A stretch of 5,585 nt of DNA. Origin: Thermodesulfobacteriota bacterium. GTDB taxonomy: Bacteria; Desulfobacterota; Desulfomonilia; Desulfomonilales; Desulfomonilaceae. The stretch spans positions 1 through 5,585 of the forward strand of contig JAUPKT010000271.1 of assembly GCA_030837305.1 (NCBI GenBank), given 5' to 3'. Below are positions 1 to 5,585 of this stretch, one piece after another. Under the pieces are notes generated by a model. It was not told the DNA's origin. It worked only from the letters and a program-made list of their open reading frames with translations, and ran no database searches. The first letter of the stretch is position 1, and every line of letters starts with the position of its first letter. Made by a program: the position numbers and the translations under genes.

Positions 1-2128
1 CCTCGATGGTGTAGCCCAGCATATCGGCAAAAGCCTGGTTCACCCTCGTGAGTTTGCCATCAGGATCGGTCAAAGACTTACCGACCATGGAGAGCTCGAA
101 TGTGCCCCGAAAACGCTCCTCGCTTTCCCTCAGGGATTCCTCAATCTCCCTGCGCTGGGTGATGTCTCGCGACAGCCCATGAAGTCCTATCATCATGCCT
201 TGGGAGTCTCTGATAGCCTTTACAATGTTTTCAAGCCATATCGTACCCCCACCTTTCTTGTAATTTTCGACCTCTATAATGATGTGTCGGTCTGGGTCAG
301 CGTCACCAGTCCTTTCTTGCTCAAGTTCACCAGCAAGGGTATCGCGTATCCGAGCCAGCGATTCAGGAGTAATCTGTTCTTCTATACGCTGACGCAGCCT
401 TTCTTCTCGGGTAAACCCTAGAACCCTCTCTACTGAAGGACTTACGTACGTAAATCGAAGATTGAGGTCCATGGTCCACACGATATCCACCATGGCTTCG
501 GTAAGAAATCTGAATTTTTCTTCACTCTGCCGAAGGGCTTCCTCTTTGAGTTTACGCTCGGTTGTTACTTGAAAATATACCGAAATGCCTTGGGGTTGAG
601 GATAAACTCGTACATCGTACCAGTTCACGTAGGGAGGGACCTCAAAATATGTTTCGAAAGAAACCGAAACCTTCTCTCTCAGCGCCATGGTGTATTTTTC
701 TTCGGATATGCTGCAGCGAGCTTCAGAAAAAGCGTCAAAGAGCTTTTGACCAAGAACCTCTTGTCTGGGTTTGCCCAAGAGCCTTTCGGCTACCTCGTTG
801 AAATACGTTACCACCATGTCGTTATCGAGAACAAAGAAAGCGTCACTGATGCTCTCCAAAATGGATGTCAGTTTGTTATGGGACCGATTCAACTCCTCCT
901 CGTGCCTCTTGCGGTCCGAGATATCCGTAATTGCTGCAATGGTCACCTTCTCGGGCCCTTCAGTGTCGACAAGTTGCATGCGTATGTGAGCCTCAAATAC
1001 TGATCCATCTTGACGGCGGAATTTTGTATCGGTTCCTGTAACCTTTCCAGTTTCCAGACCTTCGTAGAGTTCCCTCCCGACTCGCTCGAATTCTTCCTGA
1101 GAAGGATAAAGCGCCCTGGCATTGAGATTCATGCCCTCCTGTTCGTTCTCAAGCCCAAACATTTTCACCCAGGCATCATTTACCCATTTCATGACCCTGT
1201 CTTGAGCCATGCCAATACCAACCGGGCACGTGGCTAAGATACTCCCGAGCATCTGTTCGCTGTTCCGCAGTGCTTCCTCTGCTCGTTTACGGGCAGTGAT
1301 ATCCATCATCACGGCGAACGTTCCTTTGAGCAGACCGTCTCTGCCATAAATTGGCTTTCCGGAAACGGTCATCGACATCTTCTGACCATCACCTCTGACA
1401 ACTTCAACTTCATACGGACTATAACCGCCATTTCTCAATGCATCGGAATATTGATGAAGAATCTGTTTATTGGCGTCGTCGAGAAATTCAGTAACGTCAT
1501 GACCCAATATTTGGTCTTTGGGGTAACCGACCATCTCAGCCAATCTATCATTCGCGTAAACCACCAAACCGTTCTTGTCTCTTATCCCGACGCCTTCGTG
1601 CATCGTCTCCACCAAGATTCTGAATCGCTCTTCACTTTCTCGTAGTGCCACCTCAGCACTCCTGCGCTCCGTGACGTCTTGAAGTATGCAATGGGTCTGC
1701 TTGAAACGTCCGGTGCTATCACGACCTATCTGCCCGTCAAACATCACGGAAATTACTGAGCCATCTCTTCTGACCATCTCGAACTCTACACCGTGTATTT
1801 CTCCTGCCGCTTTGAACTTTGGGAAGTTGACTTTGAAATGGTCTTGATACCCTGGCGCAAGGAAATCCCCGAACCATTTACCTATAACCTGTTGCCTGGA
1901 ATAACCCATAGTGGTGAGCCACGCAGGGTTTACTTCGAGGAAGAAGCCGTTTTCGTCCAAAGATTGATATCCCAAGGGGAGATCTTCGTAGACCAACCTG
2001 TCGGAGTCGTCGTATTGCCGAGCTGCATTTTGAGCAACGAACAGAGGGTCTTTGAAGTCGGCAACTAATTGGCGAAGGGAATGTAATTCCTGGATGAGCT
2101 GGTCCTTAGACTTGTCGTGGTCTTCCAT
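1..2128 (-). CDS. Multi-PAS domain sensor protein, N-terminal 709 residues (probable signal-transduction kinase; C-terminus beyond window)
   Basis: The frame is open without a stop from the ATG at 2128 to the window edge and continues beyond it. I translated it by hand because it is unfinished. It reads as tandem PAS sensor modules at about residues 43-157, 168-280, 291-405, 417-525, 536-660 and 672 onward (incomplete). Typical marks are the N-x-A motifs (VNPAW at 66-70, NDAW at 317-320, VNQAF at 696-700), 'RRDGS' or 'RQDGS' strands (120-124, 372-376) and module ends such as DVTERR (151-156), DITARKR (276-282), DISDRKR (402-408) and DITQRR (655-660). Helical linkers ALRESEERFR (161-170), ALRQSEEKFR (531-540) and SLRESEERFR (665-674) join the modules. 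No signal peptide or membrane segment is visible, so it is probably cytoplasmic. The start is firm: an in-frame TAA lies 15 codons upstream with no start codon between, and AAAGGGG sits 8 nt before the ATG. PAS modules bind ligands or cofactors or mediate dimerisation; which applies here cannot be seen. The output is most often a histidine kinase in such proteins, but a GGDEF or other domain is possible. Confidence 0.93.
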   Translation of the reverse strand, partial: MEDHDKSKDQLIQELHSLRQLVADFKDPLFVAQNAARQYDDSDRLVYEDLPLGYQSLDENGFFLEVNPAWLTTMGYSRQQVIGKWFGDFLAPGYQDHFKVNFPKFKAAGEIHGVEFEMVRRDGSVISVMFDGQIGRDSTGRFKQTHCILQDVTERRSAEVALRESEERFRILVETMHEGVGIRDKNGLVVYANDRLAEMVGYPKDQILGHDVTEFLDDANKQILHQYSDALRNGGYSPYEVEVVRGDGQKMSMTVSGKPIYGRDGLLKGTFAVMMDITARKRAEEALRNSEQMLGSILATCPVGIGMAQDRVMKWVNDAWVKMFGLENEQEGMNLNARALYPSQEEFERVGRELYEGLETGKVTGTDTKFRRQDGSVFEAHIRMQLVDTEGPEKVTIAAITDISDRKRHEEELNRSHNKLTSILESISDAFFVLDNDMVVTYFNEVAERLLGKPRQEVLGQKLFDAFSEARCSISEEKYTMALREKVSVSFETYFEVPPYVNWYDVRVYPQPQGISVYFQVTTERKLKEEALRQSEEKFRFLTEAMVDIVWTMDLNLRFTYVSPSVERVLGFTREERLRQRIEEQITPESLARIRDTLAGELEQERTGDADPDRHIIIEVENYKKGGGTIWLENIVKAIRDSQGMMIGLHGLSRDITQRREIEESLRESEERFRGTFELSMVGKSLTDPDGKLTRVNQAFADMLGYTIE

Positions 2129-2135
2129 GGCAGGG

Positions 2136-2149
2136 TCCCCTTTCGGGAA
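2136..2149 (-). promoter_or_regulatory. Shine-Dalgarno sequence of the PAS sensor gene inside a small GAAA-loop hairpin
   Basis: On the minus strand TTCCC and GGGGA flank a GAAA loop, giving a 5-bp stem (three G-C pairs, one G-U, one A-U) closed by a GNRA-type tetraloop. The 3' arm and loop are the AAAGGGGA that serves as ribosome binding site, 8 nt before the ATG at 2128. The pairing is seen directly; that it limits translation is inference. The stem is short and would be only marginally stable. Confidence 0.5.
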
Positions 2150-2163
2150 AAAGCGGGCTTTTT
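2148..2163 (-). repeat. A5-GC/GC-T5 inverted repeat in the leader of the PAS sensor gene
   Basis: The minus strand reads AAAAAGCCCGCTTTTT, a 7-bp perfect inverted repeat around CC; as RNA it would be at most 6 bp with a CCCG loop. It lies in the predicted 5' leader and shares two bases with the hairpin that holds the Shine-Dalgarno sequence, so the two folds would compete at their junction. It resembles a weak terminator with a pairing A tract, but the G-C core is too short to call it one. Confidence 0.35.
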
Positions 2164-2196
2164 AGAGCAGGAGAGGGTGAGAAAACAAGCTGGAAA

Positions 2197-2226
2197 ATCA
2201 TACCATTAATATGCGGGAGTCCGCAA
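2197..2226 (-). promoter_or_regulatory. Predicted extended -10 sigma-70 type promoter for the PAS sensor gene
   Basis: The minus strand carries TTGCGG (2221-2226), an 18-nt spacer, and TATGAT (2197-2202) preceded by TGG, an extended -10 element. The -10 matches the consensus at five of six positions and the -35 at three of six. Transcription would start near 2190, leaving a leader of about 60 nt before the ATG at 2128. The elements are seen in the sequence; activity is inferred. It argues that the sensor gene can be transcribed independently of putA. Confidence 0.55.
2212..2225. repeat. Short dyad overlapping the -35 of the sensor promoter (possible operator)
   Basis: TGCGG and CCGCA form a perfect 5-bp inverted repeat around a 4-nt spacer, and one arm is the -35 hexamer of the predicted promoter. 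A repressor bound here would block polymerase, but no regulator is identified and a 5-bp dyad can arise by chance. Confidence 0.25.
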
Positions 2227-2309
2227 CTACCGGAAGGTTCGGAGAAACTGCCCGTGTCGTTACAAGGAGAATGGACTTTTTTGTCATCTCATCTGCCATA
2301 AGGGAGGAC

Positions 2310-2324
2310 CTGTAACGGTGACAG
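2310..2324. repeat. 15-bp near-palindrome in the putA-sensor intergenic gap
   Basis: CTGTAACGGTGACAG is symmetric about its central G with six of seven base pairs matching. It lies 43 nt past the putA stop and about 85 nt upstream of the sensor -35. No T tract follows it on either strand, so it is not an intrinsic terminator. A protein-binding site is possible. Confidence 0.3.
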
Positions 2325-2334
2325 TTGAACGGCC

Positions 2335-2347
2335 TGATCTCTGATCA
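2335..2347. repeat. TGATC-tct-GATCA inverted repeat just after putA
   Basis: A perfect 5-bp inverted repeat with a 3-nt centre starts 20 nt past the putA stop. The same bases can be read as a 7-nt tandem (CTGATCT then CTGATCA, 2334-2347). No run of T follows on the minus strand, so it is not a convincing terminator; it might act as a 3'-end stabilising hairpin. Function unknown. Confidence 0.3.
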
Positions 2348-2366
2348 TAGTAGTCGCCATCACAGT

Positions 2367-5306
2367 TCACAATGCTTTCGGTCTCTGGGGGGCAAACCCG
2401 CGTCTGAGAGTGTTTTCGCTGACACTCCTCGCATGCATGAACTGCAACAAATAATCAGGTCCACCAGCTTTGGAGCCCATCCCCGACATGCCGAATCCCC
2501 CGAATGGCTGTCTTCCCACTGACGCACCGGTGATCTTCCGGTTAATGTAGAGGTTGCCGACATTGAAATCGCTCTTTGCTTTTCGAATGTTGCCGGGACT
2601 CCTGGAAAATATTCCTCCTGTGAGCGCATAGAGAGTGCAATTGGCAATCGCTATAGCTCCGTCTAAATCCTGAGCTTCCATGATAACCAGCACAGGGCCG
2701 AATATTTCCTCCTGCGCAATCCTGGAATTAGGGTTCACATCGGTAAAAATGGCCGGACCCACAAAATAACCCTCCCCTTGAGTCTTCCGGATGAGGATGG
2801 CCTTTCCCTCTTTGTTCCCCAGTTCTATGTGAGCTTGTATTCTTGTCATTGCGGCTTCATCTATGACCGGCCCCATGAAGACTCCCGGATCTTCGGGCGC
2901 TCCTACGATTACTTCTTCCATGGCCTCTCTCAGCCTGTCGCAAAATTCGGCAAAGGCACCTCCGACCACTATTACCCTTGAGCAAGCCGAGCACTTCTGG
3001 CCCTGAAAACTCAGAGCTGATTCCAAGACTCCTTTCACAGCTTCATCCAGATCAGCCGTCTCGTCTACAATAATGGCGTTCTTTCCTCCCATCTCTGCTA
3101 TGACCCGCTTCACGTTTGCCTGTCCATTTGATGTCTCAGCCGCCAGCCTGACGATCTTCAGACCCACTTCCCTTGACCCGGTAAAGGCTATGAAATCTAT
3201 TCCCGGGTGAGATACCAAATATTCCCCTATTTCCTGACCTGAACCTGAAACGAACTGGAGCACACCCGATGGAAGGCCCACAGATCTGAAGATCTCAAAA
3301 AGATTCCAAGCCAAAACAGGAGACAACCCGGAAGGTTTCAGAATAACGCAGTTTCCTGAGACAATTCCGGCTGATACCATGCCCGTGGGTATTGCCAAAG
3401 GGAAATTCCACGGGGAAATTACTACTCCCAGTCCACGACCCTCATACAAGTATTCATTTGCCTCGCCGGGGTAATTGCCGAGAACCTTCGGGGTATTAAG
3501 GCGGATCATTTCCCGACCATAGTATTCGAGAAAATCTATGGCTTCAGCCACATCTCCGTCAGCCTCAGGCCATGTTTTCCCGACTTCATAGACTTCAAGG
3601 GCCATAAGCTCGAACCGCCTTCTCCTCATTTCCTCCGCGGCTCTAAATAGGTAACGGGCTCGCTCTTCAGCCGGGGTGCTTTTCCACATAGGCCAGGCCA
3701 ATCTCGCTGAGTCAACGGCTTCTTGCGCCATGTGTCTTGAGGCAATACATACTCGGCCTATGACTTCATCGGGCGTGGCAGGATTGAATGAAGGGTTATC
3801 GAGGTCTGTCCAAACCTCTTTACTGCCGATGACAACGGGGTACCTTTTCCCAAATCCATTTCTAGCCTTTTGGAGTGCCTTTTCCATCTGACTCCGATTC
3901 TCACTCCTGGAAAAATCAATTAGAGGTTCGTTTAGGAAAGCCGTAGGAGACAAATCATAGGCCTCAGATGTTCTCATGGGCCGCGGGGCCTTCATAAGTT
4001 CTGCCGGGGGTGTTTGTTCCGAAAAGGACTTCCTCAAGAAGGATTCATTAGATGTATTCTCGAGGAGTCTCCTTATCAGATATGCCATGCCTGGGATCAA
4101 ATCTCCAATCGGTGTGTAAGCCCGCACCCTGTAGTTCATTTTTTTCAGGGCTGCACGGACTGGTTCAGCCATCCCGTAGATCATCTGGAATTCAAGGGCT
4201 TCCTTGGGCAACTTTAGGGAATCCGCAACTCCAATGGCATGGCTTATGCTTCTTATGTTGTGTGTGGCAATAGCCGGTCGAACGTATGGGGTATTTCCCA
4301 ACATGATTCTTGTGAGTTCTTCATAATTGAGATCGGTTTCCTCTTTTTGCAAGAAAACCGGCACAGGCCATCCTTTCTGTCGGTTTGTCACAGTCTCATA
4401 ATCCCAGTAAGCTCCCTTCACAAGGCGGACAGTCAGGCGCCGCTTGTGTTCCTTGGCCCACTCTATGAGGCCAAGAAGGTTTTCTTTCGTTTCATGGAGA
4501 TAGGCCTGAAGCACTATGCCGGCGAATTGCCACTCGGTGTGCTCCTCCAACAACTTCGTGAACACCGAAATTATGAGATCCTTAAAATAATAATGTTCCA
4601 TGTCAAAGGTGATGGATGCTCCCATTTGGCCGGCCAATTTGACTAATGGGGACAGGCGGACCGTTGCGTTCAGAATCGACTCCGCCCAGTTTCGTGGCTC
4701 AAGCTGAGAGTAGAAGGAAGAAACCTTGAGGGAGACGTCCAGTCTGGGTATGCTGCCTTGATCGTCATGATCCAGTATGTGGAATATCGGCCACTGTCTT
4801 ATTGCCGAGTCGAGAAATCCAAGAAGCCTCTTGTATCGCTGTGCAAATCGTTGTGCCTCCTTCTCACTCAACACCTCCTCGCCCAATAGGTCCACAGTGA
4901 AGGCAATTCCTTCATGTCTGAGCTTCTGCAATACTTGTAAGCAGTCACGTTCGTCCCGTCCGCCAATGAACTGCGCTGCCAACGATTCGACGCCTGTTCT
5001 CACAGCTCCGGCAGCTATATGAGGGAGGATGCCCGAAATGCGCCCAATGCCATGGAATAGAGGATTGTCCCCCACATCCGCAAAGTATTCTTTGAGCATT
5101 CTCACTACCAAGGCATCCGTCTTGAGACATGGAAGCACGTCAACAAGCCTGAAAAGCTGGATTCTCAAAGCCTCATCTTTCATGGCCCATTCAGTAAGCC
5201 GACCATTCCAGCTCTTTCTGTCAAACAGAGAAGGTACGTCTCCGCCCACAAGCGAAAAGATCTCTTGTCCCACTCTTGTTATCTTTTTTTCAAGTTCCTC
5301 ACCCAT
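2367..5306 (-). CDS. putA: Bifunctional proline dehydrogenase / L-glutamate gamma-semialdehyde (P5C) dehydrogenase, PutA type without DNA-binding domain
   Basis: This enzyme oxidises proline to P5C with FAD, passing electrons to quinone, then oxidises the hydrolysed semialdehyde to glutamate with NAD+. Residues about 1-430 form the proline dehydrogenase part: SLKVSS (K194), FDMEH (D235), RLVKGAYWD (294-302), FQMIYGMAEP (373-382), AYTPIGDLIPGMAYLIRR (396-413, with Y397, R412 and R413 at the substrate-binding positions of E. coli PutA) and LLENTSNESFLR. Residues about 450-979 form the aldehyde dehydrogenase part: SPWNFP (oxyanion N634), ILKPSG (K657), FTGSREVG (708-715), EMGGKN (general base E738), GQKCSACSR (catalytic C772), EEIFGP (E867) and the glycine-rich end near 934-949. 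All key residues are present and the frame is intact. The 979 residues suit the short PutA class; the N-terminal ribbon-helix-helix domain of E. coli PutA is absent. The start is firm: an in-frame TAA lies four codons upstream, and AAGGA sits 6 nt before the ATG. Substrate channelling between the two sites is known for the family and inferred here. Confidence 0.97.
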   Translation of the reverse strand: MGEELEKKITRVGQEIFSLVGGDVPSLFDRKSWNGRLTEWAMKDEALRIQLFRLVDVLPCLKTDALVVRMLKEYFADVGDNPLFHGIGRISGILPHIAAGAVRTGVESLAAQFIGGRDERDCLQVLQKLRHEGIAFTVDLLGEEVLSEKEAQRFAQRYKRLLGFLDSAIRQWPIFHILDHDDQGSIPRLDVSLKVSSFYSQLEPRNWAESILNATVRLSPLVKLAGQMGASITFDMEHYYFKDLIISVFTKLLEEHTEWQFAGIVLQAYLHETKENLLGLIEWAKEHKRRLTVRLVKGAYWDYETVTNRQKGWPVPVFLQKEETDLNYEELTRIMLGNTPYVRPAIATHNIRSISHAIGVADSLKLPKEALEFQMIYGMAEPVRAALKKMNYRVRAYTPIGDLIPGMAYLIRRLLENTSNESFLRKSFSEQTPPAELMKAPRPMRTSEAYDLSPTAFLNEPLIDFSRSENRSQMEKALQKARNGFGKRYPVVIGSKEVWTDLDNPSFNPATPDEVIGRVCIASRHMAQEAVDSARLAWPMWKSTPAEERARYLFRAAEEMRRRRFELMALEVYEVGKTWPEADGDVAEAIDFLEYYGREMIRLNTPKVLGNYPGEANEYLYEGRGLGVVISPWNFPLAIPTGMVSAGIVSGNCVILKPSGLSPVLAWNLFEIFRSVGLPSGVLQFVSGSGQEIGEYLVSHPGIDFIAFTGSREVGLKIVRLAAETSNGQANVKRVIAEMGGKNAIIVDETADLDEAVKGVLESALSFQGQKCSACSRVIVVGGAFAEFCDRLREAMEEVIVGAPEDPGVFMGPVIDEAAMTRIQAHIELGNKEGKAILIRKTQGEGYFVGPAIFTDVNPNSRIAQEEIFGPVLVIMEAQDLDGAIAIANCTLYALTGGIFSRSPGNIRKAKSDFNVGNLYINRKITGASVGRQPFGGFGMSGMGSKAGGPDYLLQFMHARSVSENTLRRGFAPQRPKAL

Positions 5307-5312
5307 GGGGCA

Positions 5313-5317
5313 TCCTT
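5313..5317 (-). promoter_or_regulatory. Shine-Dalgarno sequence of putA
   Basis: The minus strand reads AAGGA 6 nt before the ATG at 5306. The in-frame TAA at 5316-5318 overlaps this site, so no longer N-terminus is possible in this frame; this confirms that the protein begins without a DNA-binding extension. Confidence 0.75.
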
Positions 5318-5399
5318 AAGGCAATCAATCCGAAACTCGAGAATTGCCCAGATATAGGTTTTTCGTGAACCGAATTACCTCTTCATCTTTTCGGTGGAC

Positions 5400-5428
5400 A
5401 ATAGCGCTTACATGTGCCATTCGGACAA
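5400..5428 (-). promoter_or_regulatory. Weak candidate promoter for putA
   Basis: The minus strand has TTGTCC (5423-5428), a 17-nt spacer and GCTATT (5400-5405). Spacing is ideal and the -35 is fair, but the -10 is poor. It would give a leader of about 87 nt. It is the best sigma-70 type match I found in the gap between the tRNA terminator and putA, and it may be wrong; an activator-dependent or alternative-sigma promoter is equally possible. Confidence 0.22.
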
Positions 5429-5430
5429 AA

Positions 5431-5447
5431 TTTAAGCAACTGCTAAA
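5431..5447. repeat. Imperfect dyad upstream of putA
   Basis: TTTAAGCA and TGCTAAA face each other across AC, forming an inverted repeat with one extra base in the left arm. It lies immediately upstream of the candidate -35 of putA, where an activator would bind. The binding protein is unknown and the match is modest. Confidence 0.25.
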
Positions 5448-5470
5448 ACTCCCGCCAAATCAAACCGCAC

Positions 5471-5489
5471 TGTAGCAAGAGTGCAGCAA
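5471..5489. repeat. Two TTGCTnCA direct repeats 11 nt apart upstream of putA
   Basis: On the minus strand TTGCTGCA (5482-5489) and TTGCTACA (5471-5478) repeat at an 11-nt interval, about one helical turn. A looser TTGCT copy lies at 5435-5439 within the neighbouring dyad. GCACT and AGTGC (5467-5471, 5480-5484) also form a 5-bp inverted repeat around one copy. Helically phased repeats can be activator sites, but these are short and adjoin the tRNA terminator's T tract. Confidence 0.25.
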
Positions 5490-5520
5490 AACAAAAAGCG
5501 ACAGCCTTTCGACTGTCGCT
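5487..5520 (-). terminator. Intrinsic terminator of the tRNA-Arg gene
   Basis: On the minus strand AGCGACAGTC (5511-5520) pairs with GGCTGTCGCT (5497-5506) around a GAAA tetraloop, a 10-bp stem with one G-T wobble, followed by TTTTTGTTTTG. It starts 16 nt after the tRNA CCA end. This is a classic Rho-independent terminator and separates tRNA transcription from putA. Confidence 0.88.
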
Positions 5521-5536
5521 AACTACTTGATTGATT

Positions 5537-5585
<49 letters not shown>

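Noticed and set aside
569..1003. Plus-strand 144-codon open frame
   Set aside because: It lies antisense to clear PAS modules of the sensor gene and begins at a non-ATG codon without a ribosome binding site.
149..1680. Nucleotide-level repeats across the sensor gene
   Set aside because: Similar strings recur where PAS modules join, but they reflect the shared 'DITxRR...SEExFR' protein motif rather than a DNA repeat array; the module cores differ.
2271..2315. Possible small plus-strand peptide gene (ATG GAC TTT ... TAA, 14 codons) near an AAGGAG
   Set aside because: The AAGGAG is one base from the ATG, too close to direct initiation, and no plus-strand promoter or downstream gene supports a leader peptide.
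2318..2344. GTG-started 8-codon plus-strand frame after AGGGAGG (2301-2307)
   Set aside because: The ribosome-site match is good, but the peptide is tiny, there is no plus-strand gene to regulate, and the bases are better explained by the two palindromes.
2325..2522. Plus-strand 65-codon open frame running into the 3' end of putA
   Set aside because: It starts at a TTG without a well-placed ribosome binding site and lies mostly antisense to the conserved end of putA; the sequence shows no recognisable motif.
4239..4646. Plus-strand 135-codon open frame
   Set aside because: It is wholly antisense to the strongly conserved proline dehydrogenase region of putA, and its composition is that of a shadow frame.

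Overview
The window holds three minus-strand units, read from high to low coordinates: the 3' part of a tRNA-Arg gene (anticodon ACG) with its own intrinsic terminator, a complete 979-codon gene for bifunctional proline catabolism (PutA type, proline dehydrogenase plus glutamate-semialdehyde/P5C dehydrogenase), and the first 709 codons of a large multi-PAS sensor protein that runs off the left edge. No plus-strand gene is supported.

The organism is a bacterium of roughly middling G+C. The short PutA has no DNA-binding domain and resembles, from memory, Geobacter-type enzymes. It lies beside a long cytoplasmic protein built of stacked PAS modules with 'SEExFR' linkers. Both features suggest a Desulfobacterota (deltaproteobacterial) genome, but this is inference from protein style, not a database match.

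Layout: 1-2128 is the PAS sensor, truncated at its C-terminus, with six PAS modules (the last incomplete) and no membrane segment. 2129-2366 is intergenic. It holds a good extended -10 promoter for the sensor gene, a small dyad at its -35, a GAAA-loop hairpin that includes the sensor's Shine-Dalgarno sequence, and two short palindromes behind putA. 2367-5306 is putA. 5307-5486 is the putA leader and upstream region, with a weak promoter candidate and short repeats. 5487-5520 is the tRNA terminator, and 5537-5585 is the tRNA.

PutA would oxidise proline to glutamate in two steps, feeding electrons to the quinone pool and to NAD+. Because it lacks the ribbon-helix-helix repressor domain of enterobacterial PutA, it cannot regulate itself in that way. 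The neighbouring sensor may or may not be involved: it has its own likely promoter, and its output domain lies outside the window. I see no clearly new system here. The most useful leads are the leader hairpins of the sensor gene and the regulatory sequences in the two intergenic gaps.
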